From an uncultured Acidimicrobiales bacterium (GTDB lineage: Bacteria > Actinomycetota > Acidimicrobiia > Acidimicrobiales > SZUA-35): 45,204 nucleotides of DNA. Positions 24,122 to 30,810 of this stretch are shown piece after piece (position 1 is the stretch's first letter; every line of letters starts with the position of its first letter). The position numbers and the translations under genes were made by a program. A model generated the notes under the pieces. That model worked only from the letters and a program-made list of their open reading frames with translations. It was not told the DNA's origin and searched no databases. The DNA lies in the NCBI GenBank assembly GCA_938029215.1, contig CALHFG010000044.1, positions 1 through 45,204 of the forward strand, written 5' to 3'.

Positions 24122-25203
24122 CCGTTGGCATGGAGAACTCGGTCGACTCCCACCGGCTCGGGTTCAGACAGTTGATCGAACGTGCATTCGGAAGGCTGCT
24201 TGTCGGGCCGCCAGCGGAGCACTTTGGTGACCTCACGGAATCTTCCGCCCAGGGTGGACCCGTACTTCACCTCTACCACCCGTTCGATTCGAAGTGGGAT
24301 CCAACTGCCGTCGCGCTGGGCGTTCCAGCGGTGCGGGGCACCAGGCATCTGGGTGCTTCCGTGGGCATAGGCATTGGCCCAGTCGGCCCAGGGGTGCGCC
24401 TCGAGGGCGCCAGCAAGCAGTGGCTCCAGTTCGTCGATTAGCTCGCTCCGCCGCTTGGCCGTGAAGCTGGCTGCCACCCCTACGTGATGGAGTTTTCCCT
24501 CGGCGTCGTGCAGGCCCAAGAGAAGCGAGCCCACACCCTTGCCGTCCTTGTGAACCCGATAGCCAGCCACCACCGCGTCGGCGCTGCGGATGTGCTTGAC
24601 CTTTAGTTGGGTTCGCTTGTTCTCAACGTATGCACCGGTGGCCGGCTTGGCGATCAGTCCATCGAGCCCGGCCCCCTCGAACTCTTCGAACCATCGCTGG
24701 GCGACTTCTCTGTCGGTGGTGGTGGGCGTCAGGTAGACCGGAGCGATGGCGTCCTCCACCGCCGTTTCCAACAGTTCCCGCCGCTCGCGGTAGGCGCGGT
24801 CTCGTAAGTCTTCGTCGCCGAGCGCCAACAGATCGAACGCAACAAACGAGCAAGGGATCTCGGCCGCTAACTTGTTTACTCGACTCTCTGCGGGGTGAAG
24901 GCGCAATTGCAGGGCGTTGAAGTCCAGTTCGTTGTCTCGAACAATGATGAGCTCGCCATCCACGACGCAACGATCCGGCAGAGATCGCTTGAGCGGTTCC
25001 AAGATCTCGGGGAAGTAGCGGGTGAGCGGCCGCTCGTTGCGCGAGCCCAGCTCGACCTCATTGCCGTCTCGGAAGACAATGCAACGAAAGCCATCCCATT
25101 TGGGCTCAAAAACCAGTTCGCCGAACTTGGAATCAGGGTCAGGAATGCCCGCGATTGCCTTGGCAAGCATTGGCTTGACGGGTGGCATTACGACGAGGTC
25201 CAT
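24118..25203 (-). CDS. ligC: ATP-dependent DNA ligase, LigC type
   Basis: 361 residues: nucleotidyltransferase domain with the adenylation motif EPKWDGFRC (Lys35), then LGSRNERPLTRYFPEI, VVDGELIIV, GLDGLIAKPATGAYVE and LKVKHIRSADAVV, followed by an OB-fold domain (GSLLLGLHDAEGKLHHVG to VVEVKYGST). The size and order match mycobacterial LigC, which seals nicks in repair together with a stand-alone PolDom. The ATG lies 6 nt after TAGTTT (25210-25215) with no ribosome binding site. It overlaps the epimerase stop by 4 bp. The stand-alone polymerase domain at 21350 is the likely functional partner. Confidence 0.9.
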   Translation of the reverse strand: MDLVVMPPVKPMLAKAIAGIPDPDSKFGELVFEPKWDGFRCIVFRDGNEVELGSRNERPLTRYFPEILEPLKRSLPDRCVVDGELIIVRDNELDFNALQLRLHPAESRVNKLAAEIPCSFVAFDLLALGDEDLRDRAYRERRELLETAVEDAIAPVYLTPTTTDREVAQRWFEEFEGAGLDGLIAKPATGAYVENKRTQLKVKHIRSADAVVAGYRVHKDGKGVGSLLLGLHDAEGKLHHVGVAASFTAKRRSELIDELEPLLAGALEAHPWADWANAYAHGSTQMPGAPHRWNAQRDGSWIPLRIERVVEVKYGSTLGGRFREVTKVLRWRPDKQPSECTFDQLSEPEPVGVDRVLHANG

Positions 25204-25209
25204 GAAGGA

Positions 25210-25215
25210 AAACTA
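25210..25215 (-). promoter_or_regulatory. -10 hexamer TAGTTT of ligC
   Basis: TAGTTT on the minus strand, spacer TCCTTC, then the ATG at 25203. It lies right after the ald terminator. Confidence 0.5.
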
Positions 25216-25228
25216 ACCCCGGCGCGCG

Positions 25229-25254
25229 AAAAACCCCGGGCGTTCGCCCGGGGT
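25229..25254 (-). terminator. Rho-independent terminator of ald
   Basis: Stem ACCCCGGGCG (25233-25242) and CGCCCGGGGT (25245-25254), perfectly complementary, followed on the minus strand by TTTTT. It lies 29 bp after the ald stop. Confidence 0.85.
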
Positions 25255-25282
25255 CGATCGGATTCGCTATCTCGCGAAAGGG

Positions 25283-26371
25283 CTAGGCGAATTGTGGAAG
25301 TGCAGCCGCAACGGTGGGCTCGACAACCTTGCCCGCCTTGACGGTGAGCCCAGCAGCCAATCCTGTGTCGTCGGCCAGCGCCTTTTCAACACCATTGGCC
25401 AGCTTGACCACATAGCCAACGGTCGCGTTGTTCAGCGCAATGGTGGAGGTGCGAGGAACCGCACCCGGCATGTTGGCAACGCAGTAGTGAACGACACCAT
25501 CAACCACGTAGGTGGGGTCAGCGTGAGTGGTTGCCTTCGAGGTCTCCGCGCACCCGCCTTGGTCGATGGCGACGTCGACGATGACCGAACCAGGGCGCAT
25601 CGACGCAACCATGGAGCGGGTGATCAGATGGGGCGCCCGTGCATTTCGAACGAGCACGGCACCGACGACGAGATCGCTTTCGGCAACGTGCTTTTCGAGG
25701 GATGCGGTGGTGCTGAACACGGTGGTGATCGCCGCTCCGTACTGGTCTGACAGGGCCTCGAGGACCGCGGGGTTGCGATCCAAGACAACCACGTTGGCGC
25801 CAAGTCCGACCGCCATCTCGATGGCGTTCTTTCCAACGAAGCCGCCGCCGATGACGGTGACCTTGCCAGGCTCGACGCCCGGTACGCCTCCGAGAAGAAC
25901 GCCGGAACCGCCGGCGATCTTCTCGAGGCTGCGGGCACCGGCTTGAACTGCGAGCCGTCCTGCCACCTGGCTCATTGGCGCAAGAAGGGCCAGGTCGCCA
26001 CGAGGGCCAACCACCGACTCGTACGCGATACACGTTGCGCCGCTGGCAACCAGGTCGGCGGCCTGCTCGGGATCGGGGGCCAGATGGAGGTAGGTAAACA
26101 GGGTGTGCTCTGGCGTGAGACGGGCCCGCTCAACCGCCTGCGGCTCCTTGACCTTCACGATGAGCTCGGCGCCCTCGAACACGGCTGCTGCGTCGGCCAC
26201 AATTTCGGCGCCGGCGGCAACGTACTCGGCATCAGAGAAACCCGAGCCTTCTCCAGCCCCCGCTTGGATGATCACCGAGTGACCGGCACCGATCACTTCG
26301 GCTGCGCTATTGGGGGTGAGGCCCACGCGGTTTTCGTTTGCCTTGATTTCAGTAGGGACACCTACGCGCAT
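25283..26371 (-). CDS. ald: alanine dehydrogenase
   Basis: 362 residues from the ATG at 26371 ([20 protein letters not shown], the family N-terminus), with GAGGAGG upstream. The enzyme interconverts L-alanine and pyruvate plus ammonia using NAD(H). Family landmarks are the substrate-site Lys in VKVKEPQ, the His in [12 protein letters not shown], the NAD motif [15 protein letters not shown] and the C-terminal [13 protein letters not shown]. It is divergent from an Lrp/AsnC regulator gene, the same organisation as ald and aldR in mycobacteria, so control by alanine through that regulator is likely. A strong terminator follows. Confidence 0.95.
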   Translation of the reverse strand: MRVGVPTEIKANENRVGLTPNSAAEVIGAGHSVIIQAGAGEGSGFSDAEYVAAGAEIVADAAAVFEGAELIVKVKEPQAVERARLTPEHTLFTYLHLAPDPEQAADLVASGATCIAYESVVGPRGDLALLAPMSQVAGRLAVQAGARSLEKIAGGSGVLLGGVPGVEPGKVTVIGGGFVGKNAIEMAVGLGANVVVLDRNPAVLEALSDQYGAAITTVFSTTASLEKHVAESDLVVGAVLVRNARAPHLITRSMVASMRPGSVIVDVAIDQGGCAETSKATTHADPTYVVDGVVHYCVANMPGAVPRTSTIALNNATVGYVVKLANGVEKALADDTGLAAGLTVKAGKVVEPTVAAALPQFA

Positions 26372-26498
26372 GAGAGCCTCCTCGGACTGGTCGAACCTGC
26401 GTGTGTGACCAAATTTACGCCAAATCGTGCGCCTAAGGTCAGGCGAGTTAGAGCCCATAACTATATAAACGAGCAGTATTGTTGCGAGAAAGCTCTAG
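26372..26498. promoter_or_regulatory. divergent ald / Lrp-type regulator control region
   Basis: The 127-bp gap holds an AT-rich stretch (26461-26470) in otherwise GC-rich DNA and an inverted repeat CGCCT-N6-AGGCG (26430-26445). Either may belong to promoters and an Lrp-type operator. Individual boxes cannot be assigned with confidence. Confidence 0.4.
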
Positions 26499-26978
26499 AT
26501 GGCGCACAATTCGTGCGTGAGTTCTCTCGATTCCATTGACCTGTTGATTCTCGGCGAATTGCAGAGCAACGGCCGGCAACCAACTTCGGACATTGCCGAA
26601 CGCGTGGGTCTGTCGCCTTCGGCCTGCCACCGCCGGGTCAAGGCGCTGGAGAAGGCCGGTGTTATCCAGGGCTATGTCGCGGTCCTCAACCCCGATCTCA
26701 TCAACCGATCACTCGACGTCTTTGTGGAGATTTCCCTCTCCAGTCAGTCGATGGAGAACATCACAACATTTGAACGGGCAGTCATGACCTGCCCAGAAGT
26801 GATGTCATGTCATCTGATGGCTGGAGACGCCGATTATTTGGTTCATCTGGCCGTGGCGGACCCAAAAGACTTCGAACGGATCCACACCGAGCACCTCTCA
26901 CGACTGCCGCATGTGACCCGACTCAAGTCCAACTTTGCGATCCGAACCGTCGTCGAGACCACCGAATACGAACTGTGA
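26499..26978 (+). CDS. Lrp/AsnC family regulator, probably AldR
   Basis: 159 residues: N-terminal winged HTH (LDSIDLLILGELQSNGRQPTS then DIAERVGLSPSACHRRVKALEKAGVI), followed by the RAM ligand-binding domain (FVEISLSSQSMENITTFERAV, MAGDADYLVHLAVADPKDFERI). Lrp/AsnC proteins bind an amino acid and DNA as octamers. The divergent ald gene makes an AldR role (alanine-responsive activation of ald) the best guess. No ribosome binding site precedes the ATG; an in-frame GTG at 26517 is an alternative. The last codons lie within the first copy of the 54-bp repeat. Confidence 0.9.
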   Translation: MAHNSCVSSLDSIDLLILGELQSNGRQPTSDIAERVGLSPSACHRRVKALEKAGVIQGYVAVLNPDLINRSLDVFVEISLSSQSMENITTFERAVMTCPEVMSCHLMAGDADYLVHLAVADPKDFERIHTEHLSRLPHVTRLKSNFAIRTVVETTEYEL

Positions 26979-27026
26979 TTCTGCGCTGCGCTCGCCTCCG
27001 GTTGTGCGTGGCGAACGCGTTCTAGG
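26973..27026 (+). repeat. 54-bp intergenic repeat, copy 1
   Basis: It begins CTGTGATTCTGCGCTGCG and ends GCGTTCTAGG. It differs from copy 2 at one base. It contains CGCTCGCC and GGCGAACG, which would pair as an 8-bp stem with one mismatch around a 13-nt loop. It overlaps the last two codons and stop of the Lrp-type gene. Confidence 0.85.
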
Positions 27027-27087
27027 TTCTGGGCCTTTGCTGGGCTCGATGCTCTAATTGTGTCGGGTCGCTGCGCTGGCCTGCGGG

Positions 27088-27141
27088 CTGTGATTCTGCG
27101 CTGCGTTCGCCTCCGGTTGTGCGTGGCGAACGCGTTCTAGG
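27088..27141 (+). repeat. 54-bp intergenic repeat, copy 2
   Basis: Same sequence as copy 1 except T for C, which makes the internal arms CGTTCGCC and GGCGAACG perfect. The two copies are 115 bp apart and lie between convergent genes, with 61 bp of other GC-rich sequence between them. They look like a dispersed palindromic (REP-like) element. Confidence 0.85.
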
Positions 27142-27151
27142 GAATAGGCGG

Positions 27152-28453
27152 CTATTGGTAGCTGACCATCGCCGGGATGCGGGCAAGTTCGTTTACGACC
27201 TCTTCGGGTGTCATCAGCCCGGTGTCCTCATCGAAGAAGAGCTTGAACCCGGTGTAGTGCTCCTCGCGGGGGAGCAGGCTCTTGTAGACGCCCTTCTTCA
27301 ACGTCTTGCCGCCATGGCCGTCGATGTGAAAGATCGTTGCCAGCTCGGGTCGGACCGCTATGTCTTCCCGGTTGCGAACCATCCGCTTGGTGAACTGATG
27401 GATCACAAACGGCTTCTGGGGAAGGTTGTCCTCGGCCACGATGTTCGCCAAGTACTCGCCCACCTCATTGATCTCGCTCGCGTTGGCATATCCGATGACC
27501 GTTGCGGGAGCGACACCCCAGGGCATTCGCCACTCCGTATCCAGAGCCAAACCTACGTCAGGCTCACGCAGATATTCCTCGTACTGCTGGATCTGCTTCA
27601 TGAAGTGGCCGCCGCCGGGCTGAAAGTCGAGGATTAGGAGACCGTCTACCGAGCGGATGGCCTCCAGGTACTCCTCCAGATCCTCGCGAGAGGTATGGGC
27701 GCTGTAGTCGCCGTCGCTCCCGGGCGAAGCCTGGGCGACCGTCTGGATGTAGTCGAAGGCTGGGATTGTCGGGATCCCGGTCTTCTCCTCCCATTCCCGG
27801 GCTCGCTCGGCCACCCTCTGAGCGGCTTCCATCGGTGTGCCTTCGCCGGCAATTCCAAGGCGAGGCGTGGCGCCGCTGCCGTAGTCGGAAACGATGATCT
27901 TCCCATCGACCAAGTTGGCGCGGAACATCACCTGTTCACATCCCAAGAGCGCGTCGGGACCAGCGTCGTTGCTGGCGATCGCACAAACTTCCTGAGGACC
28001 TTCGGCCAACTGCACCGATGTCACGAATTCACCGGGCGCCGGCTCGGCCGCTTCAACGGGAGCAACTGTCGTGGTCGACTCCGATGCAGCCGAGGTGGGC
28101 GGAGCGGGGAGCTCGACGCTTGGAGCGGGCTGGTTATTGATCCAAATCGAGATCGGCAGGTCCGCTGGGCTCCCGTCTAGCTGGGTGATCCCCGCCAGCG
28201 TGAGCAAGCCGTTGTCGGCGAGGTTCAACTCGCTCAGAAACCCTCCGACCGTCGAGGGCTCGGGAGGGGGCGGATCCGTCAAGACCGCCTCGTCGACCAT
28301 CGCAAGTTCGGCTGGCGGGTTCGGAACCGGGCCATCGGTCGGCGTGTCAGCGATACCCGGAACGGTGAGAGCGATGCCTGCTCCCAGCGCGAGGACAGCG
28401 AAGCCGAGGATGGTGTGACGGGGGCGGAGCTTCACCTCGCAAGTTTGATCCAT
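27152..28453 (-). CDS. secreted protein with TIM-barrel-like domain, unknown function
   Basis: About 433 residues from the ATG at 28453. A signal or anchor helix (TILGFAVLALGAGIALTVPG) is followed by a Pro/Thr/Ala-rich linker with short beta segments. From about residue 190 comes a globular domain (ANLVDGKIIVSDYGSGATP onward) containing LLILDFQPGGGHFMKQI, DVGLALDTEWRM, ATVIGYANASEINEVGEYL, KPFVIHQFTKRMV and IFHIDGHGGK. The alternation of strands ending in acidic residues suggests a glycoside-hydrolase-like barrel; similar unnamed proteins occur in other actinobacteria. No catalytic pair can be named with certainty. Start choice is weak: GTG at 28435 and TTG at 28504 are alternatives. Confidence 0.75.
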   Translation of the reverse strand: MDQTCEVKLRPRHTILGFAVLALGAGIALTVPGIADTPTDGPVPNPPAELAMVDEAVLTDPPPPEPSTVGGFLSELNLADNGLLTLAGITQLDGSPADLPISIWINNQPAPSVELPAPPTSAASESTTTVAPVEAAEPAPGEFVTSVQLAEGPQEVCAIASNDAGPDALLGCEQVMFRANLVDGKIIVSDYGSGATPRLGIAGEGTPMEAAQRVAERAREWEEKTGIPTIPAFDYIQTVAQASPGSDGDYSAHTSREDLEEYLEAIRSVDGLLILDFQPGGGHFMKQIQQYEEYLREPDVGLALDTEWRMPWGVAPATVIGYANASEINEVGEYLANIVAEDNLPQKPFVIHQFTKRMVRNREDIAVRPELATIFHIDGHGGKTLKKGVYKSLLPREEHYTGFKLFFDEDTGLMTPEEVVNELARIPAMVSYQ

Positions 28454-28544
28454 GCAGCCAGCGCGATGGTGGCAATCAACACAGTCGAGACGATTCGAGT
28501 CCAAAGTCGCTCAATTGCGGCTTCGGCTACGCCGATGAAGAAGC

Positions 28545-28766
28545 ATGGAGAAGACCTACCTCAGCGAACGTCAGCGCCAAGATCTCTTTCGGCTCGCCAC
28601 AGTGGGGATGGTTCTCACCTTGCTGGCATCAAACGGGGGCCGTTACTTGTCGATCTCGCCCAGCGTCTTCGTGGTGGCGTTCTCGGCTGTCGTTCTCTCG
28701 TGGCTCACCGTCACCCGCCGTGAGCCGGATCCGGCACAGATTCGACTGGATCGAACCGGCGACTAA
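28545..28766 (+). CDS. small membrane protein, unknown
   Basis: 73 residues, with a basic N-terminus, two short hydrophobic stretches (LATVGMVLTLLAS and SPSVFVVAFSAVVLSWLTV) and a charged tail. GAAGAAG lies just before the ATG. I do not recognise a family. It sits 9 bp before the zinc-ribbon gene, which has its own leaderless-type -10 inside this gene's end, so co-transcription is possible but not required. Confidence 0.6.
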   Translation: MEKTYLSERQRQDLFRLATVGMVLTLLASNGGRYLSISPSVFVVAFSAVVLSWLTVTRREPDPAQIRLDRTGD

Positions 28767-28769
28767 GTT
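28764..28769 (+). promoter_or_regulatory. -10 hexamer TAAGTT of the zinc-ribbon gene
   Basis: TAAGTT overlaps the stop of the preceding small gene; spacer GTCGCT, then the ATG at 28776. Confidence 0.45.
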
Positions 28770-28775
28770 GTCGCT

Positions 28776-29102
28776 ATGGCGTCCGACATTTCGTGTGCAA
28801 ACTGCGGAGAGGACGAAGCCCTAGAGGGCAGCCGAGACGGTGAGGTCATCACCATCACCTGCGAGTCGTGCGGACTGATCTGGGATCGAGATCTCACACC
28901 AAAATGTCCGACCTGTGGCTCCACCGATGTTCGAGCCGCATTCCAATCGATCCTTGAGAAGTCGCGCGGTACGCAGCTTTCCATCCAGTCGATGAAGCTG
29001 ATCTACTTGTGCCCAACGTGTGACGCAGACCGCTTGGCGGACTACGTAAAGTCCAACACGCCGATCCCGCCAGATGTCCTCCCCGTTACGCCCCGAGACT
29101 GA
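28776..29102 (+). CDS. multi-CxxC zinc-ribbon protein
   Basis: 108 residues with four CxxC knuckles: CANC near the N-terminus, CESC, CPTC and a final CPTC (LIYLCPTCDAD). They could form two zinc ribbons. Such small proteins may bind nucleic acid or serve as scaffolds; no family name comes to mind. The ATG is 6 nt after TAAGTT. The dcd operon begins 47 bp downstream under a separate promoter. Confidence 0.7.
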   Translation: MASDISCANCGEDEALEGSRDGEVITITCESCGLIWDRDLTPKCPTCGSTDVRAAFQSILEKSRGTQLSIQSMKLIYLCPTCDADRLADYVKSNTPIPPDVLPVTPRD

Positions 29103-29137
29103 ATCGATTCCACGTCCCGACAACGGCGACGCGAGGG

Positions 29138-29143
29138 TAGGTT
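29138..29143 (+). promoter_or_regulatory. -10 hexamer TAGGTT of the dcd operon
   Basis: GGGTAGGTT with spacer AGGTCC before the GTG at 29150. Confidence 0.55.
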
Positions 29144-29149
29144 AGGTCC

Positions 29150-29716
29150 GTGATTCTGTCGGACCGAACGATCAAAGCGGAACTTGAAGAGGGTCGGATC
29201 GAGATCGAGCCGCTCGATGCTGGAGCGATCCAGCCGAGCTCGGTCGACCTCCGACTGGACTACCGGTTCATCGTTTTTCGCAATCACACCCGCAGTCATA
29301 TCGACGTGAAGACCGATCTCACCGATCTAACGTCCGAGGTCGAGGCATCCGACGACAAACCGTTCATCCTGCATCCGGGCGAGTTCGTCTTAGGCTCCAC
29401 CGCAGAGCGGATTCGGCTTCCGAACGATTTGGTTGGCCGTATCGAAGGCAAGAGCAGCCTGGGCCGGCTTGGTCTTCTCATCCACACCACGGCCGGGTTC
29501 GTCGACGCAGGTTGGAACGGGATGATCACCCTCGAATTCTCCAACGTCGCCAGTCTGCCGATCACCCTGTACCCGGGGATGAAGATCGGTCAGATCAGCT
29601 TCATCCAGATGACCACAGACGCGGATCGTCCATATGGCTCGGGCGAGCTGGGCTCGAAGTATCTCGATCAGGCCGGGCCTCGACCGTCGCGTTACTGGGA
29701 GAACTTCTCCAAGTAG
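29150..29716 (+). CDS. dcd: dCTP deaminase, probably bifunctional dCTP deaminase/dUTPase
   Basis: 188 residues, closely following the mycobacterial Dcd: ILSDRTIKAELEEGRI, IQPSSVDLRLDYRF, FILHPGEFVLGST, EGKSSLGRLGLLIHTTAGFVDAGWNGMITLEFSN, LYPGMKIGQISF and GSKYLDQAGPRPSRYWENF. The catalytic Glu is in ITLEFSN. The M. tuberculosis enzyme both deaminates dCTP and hydrolyses dUTP to dUMP; the HTTAGF loop here is like that form, so bifunctionality is likely but inferred. GTG start with leaderless-type promoter. It is the first gene of a tight three-gene unit. Confidence 0.95.
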   Translation: MILSDRTIKAELEEGRIEIEPLDAGAIQPSSVDLRLDYRFIVFRNHTRSHIDVKTDLTDLTSEVEASDDKPFILHPGEFVLGSTAERIRLPNDLVGRIEGKSSLGRLGLLIHTTAGFVDAGWNGMITLEFSNVASLPITLYPGMKIGQISFIQMTTDADRPYGSGELGSKYLDQAGPRPSRYWENFSK

Positions 29717-30013
29717 ATGTTGGCCACGGCTGGCAGGCGGACCTGGACCCGCGCGCTTTGCAAGGTTGCTCCGATCGAGGCAACGACCTACCTGGTTCTG
29801 GTGATCGGTACGGTCGCTCGCATCGGCTTCGGCGGGCCCAACCTGTCACCGATTCTGGGGCCGATTCACGGAGCAATATTCCTCTGCTACTTCGCGTGCG
29901 CTATTGAGGCGAAGGCCGAGAACGACTGGGACCTTCGGCGGACGGTGTCGATCCTGTTCGCCGCAGTGATTCCTCTCGGCGGCTTCTTCGTGGCGGAGAG
30001 GCTCATCCGGTGA
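29717..30013 (+). CDS. DUF3817 family membrane protein
   Basis: 98 residues with three hydrophobic helices (THYLxx-like ATTYLVLVIGTVARIGFGG; GPIHGAIFLCYFACAIEAK; RRTVSILFAAVIPLGGFFVAERLI), matching the DUF3817 pattern with its conserved His in the second helix. The function is unknown. Its ATG follows the dcd stop with no gap, and its own TGA overlaps the GTG of the next gene, so the three are translationally coupled. Confidence 0.85.
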   Translation: MLATAGRRTWTRALCKVAPIEATTYLVLVIGTVARIGFGGPNLSPILGPIHGAIFLCYFACAIEAKAENDWDLRRTVSILFAAVIPLGGFFVAERLIR

Positions 30014-30801
30014 GGTGGCTCGATCATCTCGAACTGGATCCGACGGTTCCGTGGATTCAGATGGGGACTCGGTCCTTGGGCGATCGGCCATGGCTTGTTG
30101 CCGATGAGCGGGCCGAGAGCGAGCTGTGGCTCCGACGTGATCTGCTCACAAACCAAGCCGATGAGGTCCTCATTGAGCCGCCACGCGCTGCGGGTGCGGC
30201 GCAGGAGCTCGAGGCGATGGTCGAGGCGGAAGGATTGACCGTGGTTAATGGTCCAAGCCCGCTCTGGCGACTCGGCGCGTCGGTTCAGGAAGACTTTTGT
30301 CTGCTGCAGTCCGAGAACAGTCAGTGGATTCTTCGGGCCGGAGTCTTGTGCTTTCCGTCCCGGTGGAGGCTGACGGCGAAGATCGACAAGCCGCTGTTGG
30401 GCGTGCACGCACCGGTGGTCGGTTACGCCGATGGGTTGGGGTCACGGGTCGACAGGCTGATATCGGGCCTGGGCAATCGGACGGTTCTCCGGCGGAACTG
30501 GTTCATCCACCCCGATTCCGCGCTCTTTCAGCCCGATCGTCCCAGCCAAGATCCCATTGTTGAAGCCGAGTATTGCCGTGAAGGACTGTTCGTTCGATCG
30601 GAGCGACAGACGCTGCGCCTCCTGCCAAAGAGTGGCTGGTGTGTTTTCACCATCCGGATCCAGCATTGTTCGCTTGACCAGTTGCTCCAGGCAAGGGGAA
30701 GTGACTTCGCCGCCTGGCTTGACCGTTCCGACGCTGCCACGCGAGACCATCGTGGCCTGTCGGGTGAGCAGGTCGATCAACTCCGGCTGGCTCTTTCCTA
30801 A
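30010..30801 (+). CDS. DUF3445 / heme-dependent oxidative N-demethylase-like protein
   Basis: 263 residues of the family that includes the alpha subunit of heme-dependent oxidative N-demethylase (DUF3445). Conserved pieces: LVADERAESELWLRRDLL, VQEDFCLLQ, RAGVLCFPSRWRLTAKIDKPLLGVHAPVVGYADGL and VLRRNWFIH. The founding enzyme demethylates dimethylamine with heme, O2 and a PAS-type fold. No partner subunits (ferredoxin reductase and others) are beside it, so the electron source is unclear. The GTG overlaps the DUF3817 stop in GTGA. Confidence 0.85.
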   Translation: MRWLDHLELDPTVPWIQMGTRSLGDRPWLVADERAESELWLRRDLLTNQADEVLIEPPRAAGAAQELEAMVEAEGLTVVNGPSPLWRLGASVQEDFCLLQSENSQWILRAGVLCFPSRWRLTAKIDKPLLGVHAPVVGYADGLGSRVDRLISGLGNRTVLRRNWFIHPDSALFQPDRPSQDPIVEAEYCREGLFVRSERQTLRLLPKSGWCVFTIRIQHCSLDQLLQARGSDFAAWLDRSDAATRDHRGLSGEQVDQLRLALS

Positions 30802-30810
30802 GGCCGTAGG

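Noticed and set aside
20109..25203. A non-homologous end-joining operon
   Set aside because: No Ku gene, and the polymerase, ligase and nuclease genes are on different strands with separate promoters.
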